Assembly (NCBI GenBank): GCA_003241685.1
Contig: QFPJ01000051.1
Coordinates: forward strand, 1-15,500
Direction: 5' to 3'
Length of the DNA: 15,500 nucleotides
DNA from: Sphingopyxis macrogoltabida
Lineage (GTDB): Bacteria; Pseudomonadota; Alphaproteobacteria; Sphingomonadales; Sphingomonadaceae
The translations under genes and the position numbers were made by a program. How positions within the stretch are numbered: position 1 is the first letter of the stretch; the number at the start of each line of letters is the position of its first letter. Below are positions 1 to 6,594 of this stretch, in pieces. The notes under the pieces were generated by a model. That model ran no database searches. It was not told the DNA's origin and saw only the letters and a program-made list of their open reading frames with translations.

Positions 1-693
1 GCGAACCAGGGCTTCCGCACCATCGCCCACGACCGCCGCAGCCACGGCCGTTCGGATCAGGTCTGGGAAAACAACAATATGGATCAATATGCCGACGACT
101 TGGCCGAACTGATCGAACAGCTCGACCTGCGCCACGTCATCCTCGTCGGTCACTCGACCGGCGGCGGCGAAGTCACCCGCTATATCGGCCGCCACGGCAC
201 CGCGCGCGTTGCGAAGGTCGCACTGATCGGCGCGGTTCCGCCGCTGATGCTCAAGACCGAAGCCAATCCGGGCGGCCTGCCGATCGATGTCTTCGACGAC
301 ATCCGCAAAGGCACGTTCGACAACCGGGCACAGTTCTTCAAGGATTTGACCATCCCCTTCTACGGCTATAACCGCGACGGCGCGGTGGTCAGCGAGGCGC
401 TGCGTGACGATTTCGTGCGGCAGGGGATGATGGGCGGCCTGAAGGGCGAACTCGACAGCATCCGGGCCTTTTCGGAAAGCGACTTCAACGAAGACCTCCG
501 GAAGTTCGACGTTCCGACGCTGGTGCTGCACGGCAGCGACGACCAGATCGTGCCCATCGATGCCTCCGCCCATGCGACGGTGAAGATCGTCAAGCAGGCG
601 GTGCTCAAGGTGTACGAAGGCGCCGACCACGGCCTCGCCGCAACCCATCAGGACCGGTTCAACGCCGACCTGTTGGATTTCATCAACGGCTGA
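1..693 (+). CDS. Alpha/beta hydrolase, non-heme chloroperoxidase type (5' end outside window)
   Basis: The reading frame is open from base 1, so the gene starts upstream. 230 residues are visible; the family is usually about 270-280 residues, so some 45 N-terminal residues are missing. The nucleophile elbow GHSTGG is present with its Ser codon at 154-156. The acid is in HGSDDQIVP (second Asp, codon 541-543) and the catalytic His is in GADHGL (codon 628-630), giving a full Ser-Asp-His triad. The upstream DRRSHGRS segment and the cap region with its FYGYNRDG stretch fit the cofactor-free haloperoxidase/arylesterase group. Family members are cytosolic esterases that also show perhydrolase and halogenating side activity; the true substrate cannot be read from sequence. 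An internal ATG at 79 is not the start, because conserved sequence precedes it. A GC-rich hairpin follows the stop codon. Confidence 0.9.
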   Translation, partial: ANQGFRTIAHDRRSHGRSDQVWENNNMDQYADDLAELIEQLDLRHVILVGHSTGGGEVTRYIGRHGTARVAKVALIGAVPPLMLKTEANPGGLPIDVFDDIRKGTFDNRAQFFKDLTIPFYGYNRDGAVVSEALRDDFVRQGMMGGLKGELDSIRAFSESDFNEDLRKFDVPTLVLHGSDDQIVPIDASAHATVKIVKQAVLKVYEGADHGLAATHQDRFNADLLDFING

Positions 694-702
694 CGAACAG
701 AG

Positions 703-725
703 GGCGCGGTCAACCTGGCCGCGCC
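703..725 (+). terminator. GC-rich hairpin downstream of the hydrolase gene, weak terminator candidate
   Basis: A perfect 7-bp stem GGCGCGG/CCGCGCC encloses a 9-nt loop, starting 9 bases after the hydrolase stop codon. No T tract follows it, so it may be a weak or factor-dependent terminator or only an mRNA 3' end structure. Confidence 0.35.
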
Positions 726-754
726 TCCCACTTCGTCCACAGTCCGCCTTTTTC

Positions 755-760
755 AAGGAG
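755..760 (+). promoter_or_regulatory. Ribosome binding site for the membrane protein gene
   Basis: AAGGAG lies 7 bases before the ATG at 768. It is a strong Shine-Dalgarno sequence and fixes that start. Confidence 0.8.
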
Positions 761-767
761 CCCGGCC

Positions 768-1337
768 ATGATCCTCGGATTGACCATTCCCCAGTTCACC
801 CTGCTACACGTCGCGATCAGCCTCGTCAGCATCCTCGCCGGCCTGATCGCCCTCCCCGCCTTCGCGCGCGGGCGCATCCTGCCGCGCACCATGGGCGTAT
901 TCCTGTGGTTCACGCTCCTCACCAGCCTGACCGGCTTCCTCTTCCCGATCGTGGCCTTCACCCCAGCGCTCGGCGTCGGCACCCTCTCGACGCTGATCCT
1001 CGCGGTCGCCATATGGGCGTGGTACGGACGCAAGCTCGCGGGCCGCGCGGCGCCCATCTATGCCGTCGCGGCGACGCTCAGCCTGTGGCTCAACCTGTTC
1101 GTGCTGATCGTGCAATCCTTCCTGAAGGTACCCGCGCTCAATGCCATTGCTCCCAACGGCAACGAACCGCCCTCCGCGGCGGCGCAGGCGGCGCTGCTGC
1201 TCTTCATGCTCGCCCTCGGCTATCTGACGTTCAGGGCCAGCCGGCGGCTGACTACCACCCGATCGTCACCGCCGCCTCTACGAAGCGGCGAGGCATATTT
1301 ACATGGGACGGCTCCGCGACCTAGAAGCGCGCCATGA
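768..1337 (+). CDS. Hypothetical five-helix inner-membrane protein
   Basis: This 189-residue protein is not one I can name. Hydrophobic segments lie at about residues 11-32, 42-64, 68-86, 95-118 and 139-156, so it should be an integral inner-membrane protein with about five helices and no soluble domain. The last 30 residues (160-189) are Arg/Pro/Ser-rich and look unconserved, perhaps a read-through tail extending to the next start. The start is supported by AAGGAG at 755-760. Its stop overlaps the next ATG in an ATGA (1334-1337), so it is probably translationally coupled to the nitrilase-family gene. No catalytic or binding motif is visible. A gene here is near certain; its function is unknown. 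Confidence 0.8.
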   Translation: MILGLTIPQFTLLHVAISLVSILAGLIALPAFARGRILPRTMGVFLWFTLLTSLTGFLFPIVAFTPALGVGTLSTLILAVAIWAWYGRKLAGRAAPIYAVAATLSLWLNLFVLIVQSFLKVPALNAIAPNGNEPPSAAAQAALLLFMLALGYLTFRASRRLTTTRSSPPPLRSGEAYLHGTAPRPRSAP

Positions 1338-2221
1338 CCATGTTCCCCGACACCGTCCGCGTCGCCGCCGTCCAATATGGCCTACGCGGGGTATCGGGGC
1401 CCGATGACGTCGAACGCCAAGTCGAATATTTCATCCTCTCCGCATCCGATTATGGCTGCGATTTCATCACTTTTCCCGAACTCTTTCCAATGCAGTTCCT
1501 GTCGTCCGGCGTGCGCCTTCCCGCTGCCGAAGCGATGGCATCGATCGACGCGTTCACGCCGCGTTTCACCGCCTTCATGGCGGACCTTGCCACGCGGTAT
1601 CGCATTAACATCGTCGGCGGGTCGCATCCGGTCCGGATCGAAACCGGGGCGATGCGCAACCGCTGCCACATCTTCCTGCGCGACGGCGGCGTACACCATC
1701 GCGACAAGCTGCACCCCACCCCGTCCGAACGCGACGCCTGGGGAATCGAGGGGGGCACAGTGCGCGACGCCGATGTCGTCGAAACCGACTGCGGGCCGAT
1801 CGGCGTAATGATTTGCTACGACAGCGAATTTCCCGAACTCGCCCGCCGCCTCGTCGATCAGGGGGCGGGGTTGCTCCTCGTCCCTTATTGCACCGACGAT
1901 CGGCGCGGCCATTTGCGGGTGCGCTATTGCTGCGCCGCTCGGGCGGTGGAAAATCAATGCTATGTCGTGACCGCCGGCGTCACCGGCAACCTGCCGAACG
2001 TCGTCAACATGGACATCCACCACGCCGAAAGCGCGATCCTCACCCCGTCGGACATGTCCTTCGCGCGCGACGGGATCGCGGCCGAGGTCACGCCGAACAG
2101 CGAAGGCATGGCGATCGCCGACCTGTCGCTCGCCGCCCTGGTCCGGGCGCGCACCGGCGGCGCGGTCCGCAACCTCGCGGATCGCCGGACCGATCTTTAC
2201 CGCGTCGCCTGGCAAGATTGA
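1334..2221 (+). CDS. Carbon-nitrogen hydrolase (nitrilase superfamily amidase)
   Basis: This 295-residue protein has the Glu-Lys-Cys triad of the nitrilase superfamily: Glu49 in FITFPELF, Lys125 in HRDKLHPTPSE, and Cys161 in GVMICYDSEFPE. A further Asp/Arg-rich segment (YCTDDRRGHLRVRYCCAARAVEN) follows where the family places its substrate-site strand and the conserved A-R-A-x-E-N motif. Members hydrolyse C-N bonds of amides or nitriles through a Cys thioester in the cytosol. The sequence resembles the hydrolase half of the GNAT acetyltransferase-nitrilase fusions found in many bacteria, but there is no acetyltransferase domain here. It overlaps the preceding membrane protein gene by ATGA. 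A second in-frame ATG lies at 1340, and neither start has a clear Shine-Dalgarno sequence. The substrate is unknown. Confidence 0.9.
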   Translation: MTMFPDTVRVAAVQYGLRGVSGPDDVERQVEYFILSASDYGCDFITFPELFPMQFLSSGVRLPAAEAMASIDAFTPRFTAFMADLATRYRINIVGGSHPVRIETGAMRNRCHIFLRDGGVHHRDKLHPTPSERDAWGIEGGTVRDADVVETDCGPIGVMICYDSEFPELARRLVDQGAGLLLVPYCTDDRRGHLRVRYCCAARAVENQCYVVTAGVTGNLPNVVNMDIHHAESAILTPSDMSFARDGIAAEVTPNSEGMAIADLSLAALVRARTGGAVRNLADRRTDLYRVAWQD

Positions 2222-2236
2222 GGATCAAGCACGCAA

Positions 2237-2262
2237 AGGGTGCGGGGATGGCCCGACACCCT
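2237..2262. terminator. Candidate bidirectional terminator between convergent genes
   Basis: An AGGGTG/CACCCT stem extended by CGGG/CCCG (10 bp with one bulged A, 5-nt loop GATGG) sits in the 70-bp gap between two convergent genes. Only a short T run (TTT on the - strand) follows, so efficiency is uncertain. Confidence 0.45.
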
Positions 2263-2291
2263 CTTGGCGTGACCGGCAGGGTCGCGGTGCG

Positions 2292-3047
2292 TCAGATGCC
2301 CTGACCGCCCGACACCTCGATCCGCTGCGCCGTGACCCAGCGATTGTCCTCCGACAGCAGGCTCGCCACCATCGGCCCAATATCGTCGGGCAGTCCGACC
2401 CGGCCGAGCGCCGTCATCGCCGCGAACTGATCGTTCAGCTGGGGATTGTCACGCACCGCGCCACCACCGAAATCGGTCTCGATCGCGCCCGGCGCCACCG
2501 TGTTCACCGCGATGCCGCGGCTGCCCAGCTCCTTGGCCAGATAGCGTGTCACCACCTCGATCGCGCCCTTGACGGCGGCGTAGGCGGCATAGCCGGGGTA
2601 GGAAATACGCGTCAGCCCCGACGACAGATTCACGATTCTGCCGCCGTCGGCGATCATCGGCAACAGCGTCTGGGTCAGGAAATAGACGCCCTTGAAATGC
2701 ACGTCGACCAGCAGGTCGAACTGCGCCTCACTCGTCTCACCGATCAAGGCATAGTCGCCATGTCCGGCATTGTTCACCAGATGATCAAAGCTGCTCCGCT
2801 GCCATTCATCCCGAAGAATCTTTGTCAGATCATCCGCGAATGCCGGGAAAGCGGCGACGTCACCAGTGTCGAGGCGCAGCGCAACCGCGTGGCCGCCCAT
2901 CGCGCGAATTTCGGCGACGACCGCGTCTGCGGCATCGGCGTTGCTGTGATAAGTCAGGATGACATCACCGCCACGGCGCGCGATGCTGAGCGCCATATTG
3001 CGGCCGAGACCGCGGCTGGCACCGGTGATGAGGCTGATCTTGGTCAT
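2292..3047 (-). CDS. Short-chain dehydrogenase/reductase (SDR, classical type)
   Basis: This 251-residue Rossmann-fold oxidoreductase has the cofactor motif TGASRGLG (residues 8-15), the structural NNAG motif (92-95) and the catalytic set Ser143-Tyr156-Lys160 (YAAVK). Arg12 in the glycine loop favours NADP(H) over NAD(H). The PGAIETD segment follows the active site as in 3-oxoacyl-ACP-reductase-like SDRs, and the C-terminus ends VSGGQGI, typical of classical SDRs. The frame stays open upstream to 3161, but the ATG at 3047 is chosen because AAGGAG (3056-3061) lies 8 bases before it and the protein then begins directly at the first beta strand (MTKISLITGA). It is divergent from the AraC-family regulator at 3182, which probably controls it. 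The substrate is not predictable; an aldehyde or ketone is likely. Confidence 0.92.
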   Translation of the reverse strand: MTKISLITGASRGLGRNMALSIARRGGDVILTYHSNADAADAVVAEIRAMGGHAVALRLDTGDVAAFPAFADDLTKILRDEWQRSSFDHLVNNAGHGDYALIGETSEAQFDLLVDVHFKGVYFLTQTLLPMIADGGRIVNLSSGLTRISYPGYAAYAAVKGAIEVVTRYLAKELGSRGIAVNTVAPGAIETDFGGGAVRDNPQLNDQFAAMTALGRVGLPDDIGPMVASLLSEDNRWVTAQRIEVSGGQGI

Positions 3048-3055
3048 GGTCTTCA

Positions 3056-3061
3056 CTCCTT
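3056..3061 (-). promoter_or_regulatory. Ribosome binding site deciding the SDR start
   Basis: AAGGAG on the - strand lies 8 bases upstream of the ATG at 3047. It supports the 251-residue form over the longer open frame. Confidence 0.8.
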
Positions 3062-3147
3062 GGCTTGATTGCCTGCTCCTTATGAGGACGAACCGAACCG
3101 CCAGGTTGCCGATCCCTCCCATTTCTTTGCCTGATTCTCCAGAACAG

Positions 3148-3176
3148 GTGCAATGCGCCACGATCTGCGTTATAAG
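3148..3176 (+). promoter_or_regulatory. Candidate promoter for the AraC-family gene, possibly leaderless
   Basis: TATAAG at 3171-3176 matches 5 of 6 bases of a sigma-70 -10 box, with GTGCAA at 3148-3153 (3 of 6 of a -35 box) at 17-bp spacing. The -10 box ends only 5 bases before the ATG at 3182, so transcription would start at or within the start codon. No Shine-Dalgarno sequence precedes that ATG. This is an inference from motif position. Confidence 0.3.
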
Positions 3177-3181
3177 CGGCC

Positions 3182-4069
3182 ATGACCGCCTTCCTCGACA
3201 CCCTTCGCCGGTACACCGACGCGCATGTCGATGCGTATGGCATCGCCGCGACGCCGATCGCAGGCCTCTCGACCATTCGCGCCCTCGCCCCCGGCGATCT
3301 CGACTATGCGATCTCTCGCCCGCTCGTGGCGCTCGTCGCGCAAGGGGCGAAGCATGTCACCATGGGGACGCGCGGCTATGCATTCGGCGCTGGTGAATCG
3401 CTGCTGATCACCGCCGATGTTCCGACGGTCAGTCAGATCACCCGGGCCAGCATCGCGGTGCCCTATTATTCCTGTGTCCTCGAACTTCGGCCGGCGGTCA
3501 TCGCCGACCTGTCGGCGGAGATGGAGGCCGGGGGGACCGACGACGAAGCGCCGGTGCGGACCGACGCCACCGATGCCGAGGTTGCCGACGCCGCCACGCG
3601 GCTCATCCGCCTGCTCGACCGACCGGCCTCGCTCCCGGTGCTGCAGGGGCAACTGGTGCGAGAACTGCATTACTGGCTGCTGGCGGGGCGTCACGGCGCG
3701 GCGATCCGCCGCCTCGGCTGGCCCGACGGGCATGCGTTACGCATCGCGCGCGCGGTGGCGATCCTGCGCAGCGACTATCCGCGCCCCTTGCCGGTCGAGG
3801 ACCTCGCCGCCGCCGCCGGCATGTCGCTTTCCTCCTTTCACCAGCATTTCAAGGCCATCACCTCGCTTTCGCCGCTGCAGTTCCAGAAGCATCTGCGGCT
3901 GATCGAGGCGCGCCGCCTGATGCTGGCCGAAGGCGCCAATGCGAGCAACGCGGCCTTCACCGTCGGCTATGAAAGCGTGCAGCAGTTCAACCGCGAATAT
4001 CGCCGCATGTTCGGCCTGCCGCCCGTGCAGGACTTGCGGGTCGCCAGGCGCGAGAAAATCGCCGCCTGA
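3182..4069 (+). CDS. AraC-family transcriptional regulator with AraC_N cupin domain
   Basis: The protein has 295 residues. Residues about 20-170 form an N-terminal effector domain of the AraC_N type (YAISRPLVALVAQGAKHVTMG, then the PYYSCVLEL strand), as in Escherichia coli YqhC. Residues about 185-285 form the double helix-turn-helix: first HTH near 205-224 (VEDLAAAAGMSLSSFHQHFK), second near 254-275 ending in AFTVGYESVQQFNREYRRMFG, the classical AraC signature. It should act as a cytosolic DNA-binding activator responding to a small ligand or aldehyde. It is divergent from the SDR gene across 134 bp, the common arrangement of this subfamily with its target oxidoreductase. No Shine-Dalgarno sequence precedes the ATG; see the leaderless promoter candidate. 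The target gene and the effector are inferences. Confidence 0.93.
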   Translation: MTAFLDTLRRYTDAHVDAYGIAATPIAGLSTIRALAPGDLDYAISRPLVALVAQGAKHVTMGTRGYAFGAGESLLITADVPTVSQITRASIAVPYYSCVLELRPAVIADLSAEMEAGGTDDEAPVRTDATDAEVADAATRLIRLLDRPASLPVLQGQLVRELHYWLLAGRHGAAIRRLGWPDGHALRIARAVAILRSDYPRPLPVEDLAAAAGMSLSSFHQHFKAITSLSPLQFQKHLRLIEARRLMLAEGANASNAAFTVGYESVQQFNREYRRMFGLPPVQDLRVARREKIAA

Positions 4070-4131
4070 TGGGGCTCATCTCCGCTTGCAAGGCTTTCCG
4101 CTTACGTTAAGGTCAATTGCAAATCGCAACC

Positions 4132-4137
4132 GGAGAG
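4132..4137 (+). promoter_or_regulatory. Ribosome binding site for nitronate monooxygenase
   Basis: GGAGAG lies 8 bases before the ATG at 4146 and supports that start. Confidence 0.7.
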
Positions 4138-4145
4138 AGTGATTC

Positions 4146-5117
4146 ATGGCCCTGCCCCCGATTTTCGACCGCCTGCGCCTGCCCGTCATCGGCTCGCCTC
4201 TGTTCATCGTATCGGGGCCCGAGCTGGTCATCGCCCAGTGCAAAGCGGGCGTGGTCGGCAGCTTTCCGGCGCTTAACGCGCGACCGCAATCGCTGCTCGA
4301 CGAATGGCTTCACCGGATCACGGAAGAACTGGCGACGTGGGACCGTGACAATCCCGATCAGCCATCGGCGCCGTACGCCGTCAATCAGATCGTCCACCGA
4401 TCGAACGACCGGCTGGAACAAGATATCGCGACCTGCGAAAAGTGGGAGGTGCCAATCACCATTACCTCGCTCGGCGCGCGCGAGGAGCTCAATCAGGCGG
4501 TGCACGGCTGGGGCGGCATCACGTTGCATGACGTCATCGACGACCGGTTCGCGCGCAAGGCGGTCGAAAAGGGCGCCGACGGCCTGATCCCCGTGGCGGC
4601 CGGCGCGGGCGGCCATGCCGGCGTCCAGTCGCCCTTCGCGCTGGTGCAGGAAATCCGCGCATGGTTCGACGGCCCGGTCGCGCTGTCTGGCGCGATCGCG
4701 CACGGCCGATCCATCTTGGCAGCACAGGCGTGCGGCGCCGACCTTGCCTATATGGGCAGTGCCTTCATCGCGACGCAGGAGGCGAACGCCGTGGACGGGT
4801 ACAAGCAGGGGATCGTCGACAGCCGCGCCGGCGACATCGTATATTCGGACCTGTTTACCGGGGTGCACGGCAATTATCTACGCGGCTCGATCGTGACGGC
4901 GGGGCTCGATCCCGACAACCTGCCGAAGGGCGACCTCAAAACGATGGACTTTGGCTCGGGCGGCAATACCGGCGCCAAGGCGTGGAAGGATATCTGGGGG
5001 TCTGGTCAGGGCGTCGGCGCCATCGGGGGAGTCCGCCCCGTCGCCGGATTCGTCGCCGAACTTCAGGCGCAATATCGCGACGCATACGCCGAGCTTCAGG
5101 CGAAAGTCAGGCTGTAA
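4146..5117 (+). CDS. Nitronate monooxygenase (2-nitropropane dioxygenase family, FMN-dependent)
   Basis: This 323-residue TIM-barrel flavoenzyme oxidises alkyl nitronates such as propionate-3-nitronate with O2, giving a carbonyl compound and nitrite. It starts with LRLPVIGSPLFIVSGPELVIAQCKAGVVGSFP, the family N-terminus that forms the first FMN-contacting strand. The AAGAGGHAG motif (His157) is the family hallmark beside the flavin. SGAIAHGRSI and GADLAYMGSAFIATQEA (about 181-213) match the phosphate-binding strands. The barrel is complete and the length is normal. It stands alone, with its own ribosome binding site and a 76-bp upstream gap after the regulator. It ends 8 bp from the convergent nuclease gene. 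Detoxification of nitronates is the likely role, but some members act on other substrates. Confidence 0.92.
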   Translation: MALPPIFDRLRLPVIGSPLFIVSGPELVIAQCKAGVVGSFPALNARPQSLLDEWLHRITEELATWDRDNPDQPSAPYAVNQIVHRSNDRLEQDIATCEKWEVPITITSLGAREELNQAVHGWGGITLHDVIDDRFARKAVEKGADGLIPVAAGAGGHAGVQSPFALVQEIRAWFDGPVALSGAIAHGRSILAAQACGADLAYMGSAFIATQEANAVDGYKQGIVDSRAGDIVYSDLFTGVHGNYLRGSIVTAGLDPDNLPKGDLKTMDFGSGGNTGAKAWKDIWGSGQGVGAIGGVRPVAGFVAELQAQYRDAYAELQAKVRL

Positions 5118-5125
5118 CGGCGGCG

Positions 5126-5605
5126 TCAGCCCGCCACGCCGAACAGATGATCGATCGCCGTGTCCAGATAGGGGCGATCGGCAAAGAGGCGCATCGGATC
5201 GCGGCGGTTCAGCCAGAACGCCCGCCCATGACGGTCGGTCAGCGCGCGACGCATCGTGTCCTGCAAAAGACGTAGCCGAACGATCGCGGTGCGCCGTGCC
5301 ACACGCCGGTCGCCGGTCCGAGCAAAATGGCTGCGGATCATCTCGACCCGCGCGGCGATCACGTCGTTATAGGCGCTGTGCGGCCCGCGATGCAGGGCAT
5401 GACCGCTACATAGCGCCGCCCGCTCGCACGCCGGAAGCTGAAGTCCGTTGCAGCCGAAATCATTGAGGTCAAAGCCGTCGCCGCCCAGGTCTTCGAACAT
5501 CGCCGCCATTTGCGCCCGGCGCACCACGGCGACGGGGATCAGGTGATGGCGCTGGAAACCCGGTCGTGGGGGCGGGGCGCCCTGCCAGCCGCGCCGACAC
5601 GGCAT
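5126..5605 (-). CDS. Small stand-alone AHH-type HNH/Endo VII nuclease
   Basis: This 159-residue protein shows the AHH nuclease pattern: paired histidines in QRHHLIP (His20-His21), then a segment with DLNDFGCNGLQLP (Asn53-Gly54, Leu57-Pro58), then HALHRGPHSAYNDVI (His69, His72, His76, Tyr79) leading into a helix. These positions match the metal-binding and catalytic residues of the AHH clade of HNH/Endo VII nucleases, which usually form the C-terminal toxin of large secreted polymorphic proteins. Here there is no secretion domain and no signal peptide. The ATG at 5605 is chosen because it overlaps the upstream stop as TGATG. The same frame is open back to 5842, but that part is Arg/Gly-rich and runs opposite in phase to the upstream gene, so it looks like shadow. 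A cytosolic DNA or RNA nuclease is likely; its target and role are unknown. Confidence 0.75.
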   Translation of the reverse strand: MPCRRGWQGAPPPRPGFQRHHLIPVAVVRRAQMAAMFEDLGGDGFDLNDFGCNGLQLPACERAALCSGHALHRGPHSAYNDVIAARVEMIRSHFARTGDRRVARRTAIVRLRLLQDTMRRALTDRHGRAFWLNRRDPMRLFADRPYLDTAIDHLFGVAG

Positions 5606-6519
5606 CAATCGCGGCCGAACTCGACGCGGACGCGCCCGCCCGTCCCATGGCCACCCATATCCTCGTGGCCCGTCCCTTCGCCGACCGCCCCGCCGCCGCC
5701 TTCGCCGACCCGCTGCGGTTCCAGCCGGACCCATTCCCCCGGTTCCAGCCCGAGCATCCGGTCGGACCGCGTGATCGGGCCATTCATCATCATATCGAGT
5801 GCTAGCCGCGCCAGCCGCCGCACCATGCCGGCGACCGTCCACCCGTCCGGAATCGGGCTTTCCAATTCCTGTCCCGTCACGCTCGCCAAACCGCGCGTGC
5901 GCAGCACCGGCATCCCGTCCGCTTCATGACGGCGAAAGGCGACGAGGTGCAGCACCGGCGGCATCCCGCTCGCCGCCATCTCGGCGATGGCGGTGCGAAA
6001 CTGGGCCGCATCCGACCACAGCCGCGCGGGCATCCAGAACAGATGCGTGGCGTCGAACAGATCGATCAGCATCAACATCATCTTGAACAGGTCGCGCCGC
6101 GGCGCCAGCGGCGGTGCGCCGACGCCGGCGCTTTCGGCGCTTTCGGCGCTTTCGGGCACGAACATCCAGCATCGACCCTCGTCACGCCATTCTGGGGTCA
6201 GGCTGGACGCCAACAGGCTGATTTCGGGCCGCGACGGATCGAGCAGGTCGAGCGCCATGTCAGACGCCGCCCCGGCGCGCAGCACCAGTTCGCCGAACCA
6301 AAGCCGGAAAACCGGCCCGCGGTTCATGTCGGCTGCGGCGTCCTTCCCATCCCGGATCGTTTCATCATCGATCGTCTCGGGCCGGAATCCCATGTGACGC
6401 AGCGCCCTTTCGATATCGGTCGCCGAAAGGCCGGCCACTGCCGGATCGATCAGCAACGCGAAGGGTTCCGGACGAACGGGCATGATCAACGCATCGTCGG
6501 TGCAGGCCTTCATCGTCAC
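5605..6519 (-). CDS. Uncharacterised protein resembling DUF4261, coupled to the AHH nuclease
   Basis: The product has up to 304 residues and no signal peptide or membrane helix. The middle and C-terminal part (LFDATHLFWMPARLWSD, VLHLVAFRRH, then TRGLASVTGQELESPIP) resembles DUF4261 proteins, where a T-x-GL...-x-ELE segment is typical. This is recognition by eye, not a search result. Residues about 122-131 hold ESAESAESA, from a 9-bp tandem repeat. The tail (about 270-304) is Gly/Glu-rich and low complexity. The frame starts with GTG at 6519; ATG codons at 6513 and 6483 are alternatives and none has a good Shine-Dalgarno sequence. The stop overlaps the nuclease ATG (TGATG), so the two are probably translated together. 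It could be an inhibitor or partner of the nuclease, but this is inference. It lies 75 bp after kup. Confidence 0.7.
   Translation of the reverse strand: MTMKACTDDALIMPVRPEPFALLIDPAVAGLSATDIERALRHMGFRPETIDDETIRDGKDAAADMNRGPVFRLWFGELVLRAGAASDMALDLLDPSRPEISLLASSLTPEWRDEGRCWMFVPESAESAESAGVGAPPLAPRRDLFKMMLMLIDLFDATHLFWMPARLWSDAAQFRTAIAEMAASGMPPVLHLVAFRRHEADGMPVLRTRGLASVTGQELESPIPDGWTVAGMVRRLARLALDMMMNGPITRSDRMLGLEPGEWVRLEPQRVGEGGGGAVGEGTGHEDMGGHGTGGRVRVEFGRD
6128..6154. repeat. Three tandem copies of a 9-bp unit (coding)
   Basis: GCGCTTTCG occurs three times head to tail with no mismatch. On the - strand it encodes three Glu-Ser-Ala units inside the DUF4261-like protein. Gain or loss of a copy would stay in frame. 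Confidence 0.9.
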
Positions 6520-6594
6520 GGCATCGCAAGACGATGGATCAAGTTCAAATGCTAAATTCGGCCACGCGAGAAGAATGATCCATTCCGGATCGGA

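Noticed and set aside
1382..2215. 277-codon open frame on the - strand opposite the nitrilase-family gene
   Set aside because: The opposite strand carries a full catalytic triad; this frame has no motif and low-complexity composition.
5119..5135. GGCGG-N7-CCGCC stem at the convergent ends of the nitronate monooxygenase and nuclease genes
   Set aside because: It has only 5 bp, no T tract, and overlaps the coding end of the nuclease; too weak to call a terminator.
5606..5842. N-terminal extension of the AHH nuclease frame, or a frameshift joining it to the DUF4261-like gene
   Set aside because: The extension is Arg/Gly-rich shadow of the upstream gene, and the TGATG overlap at 5603-5607 gives a normal coupled start, so no frameshift is needed.
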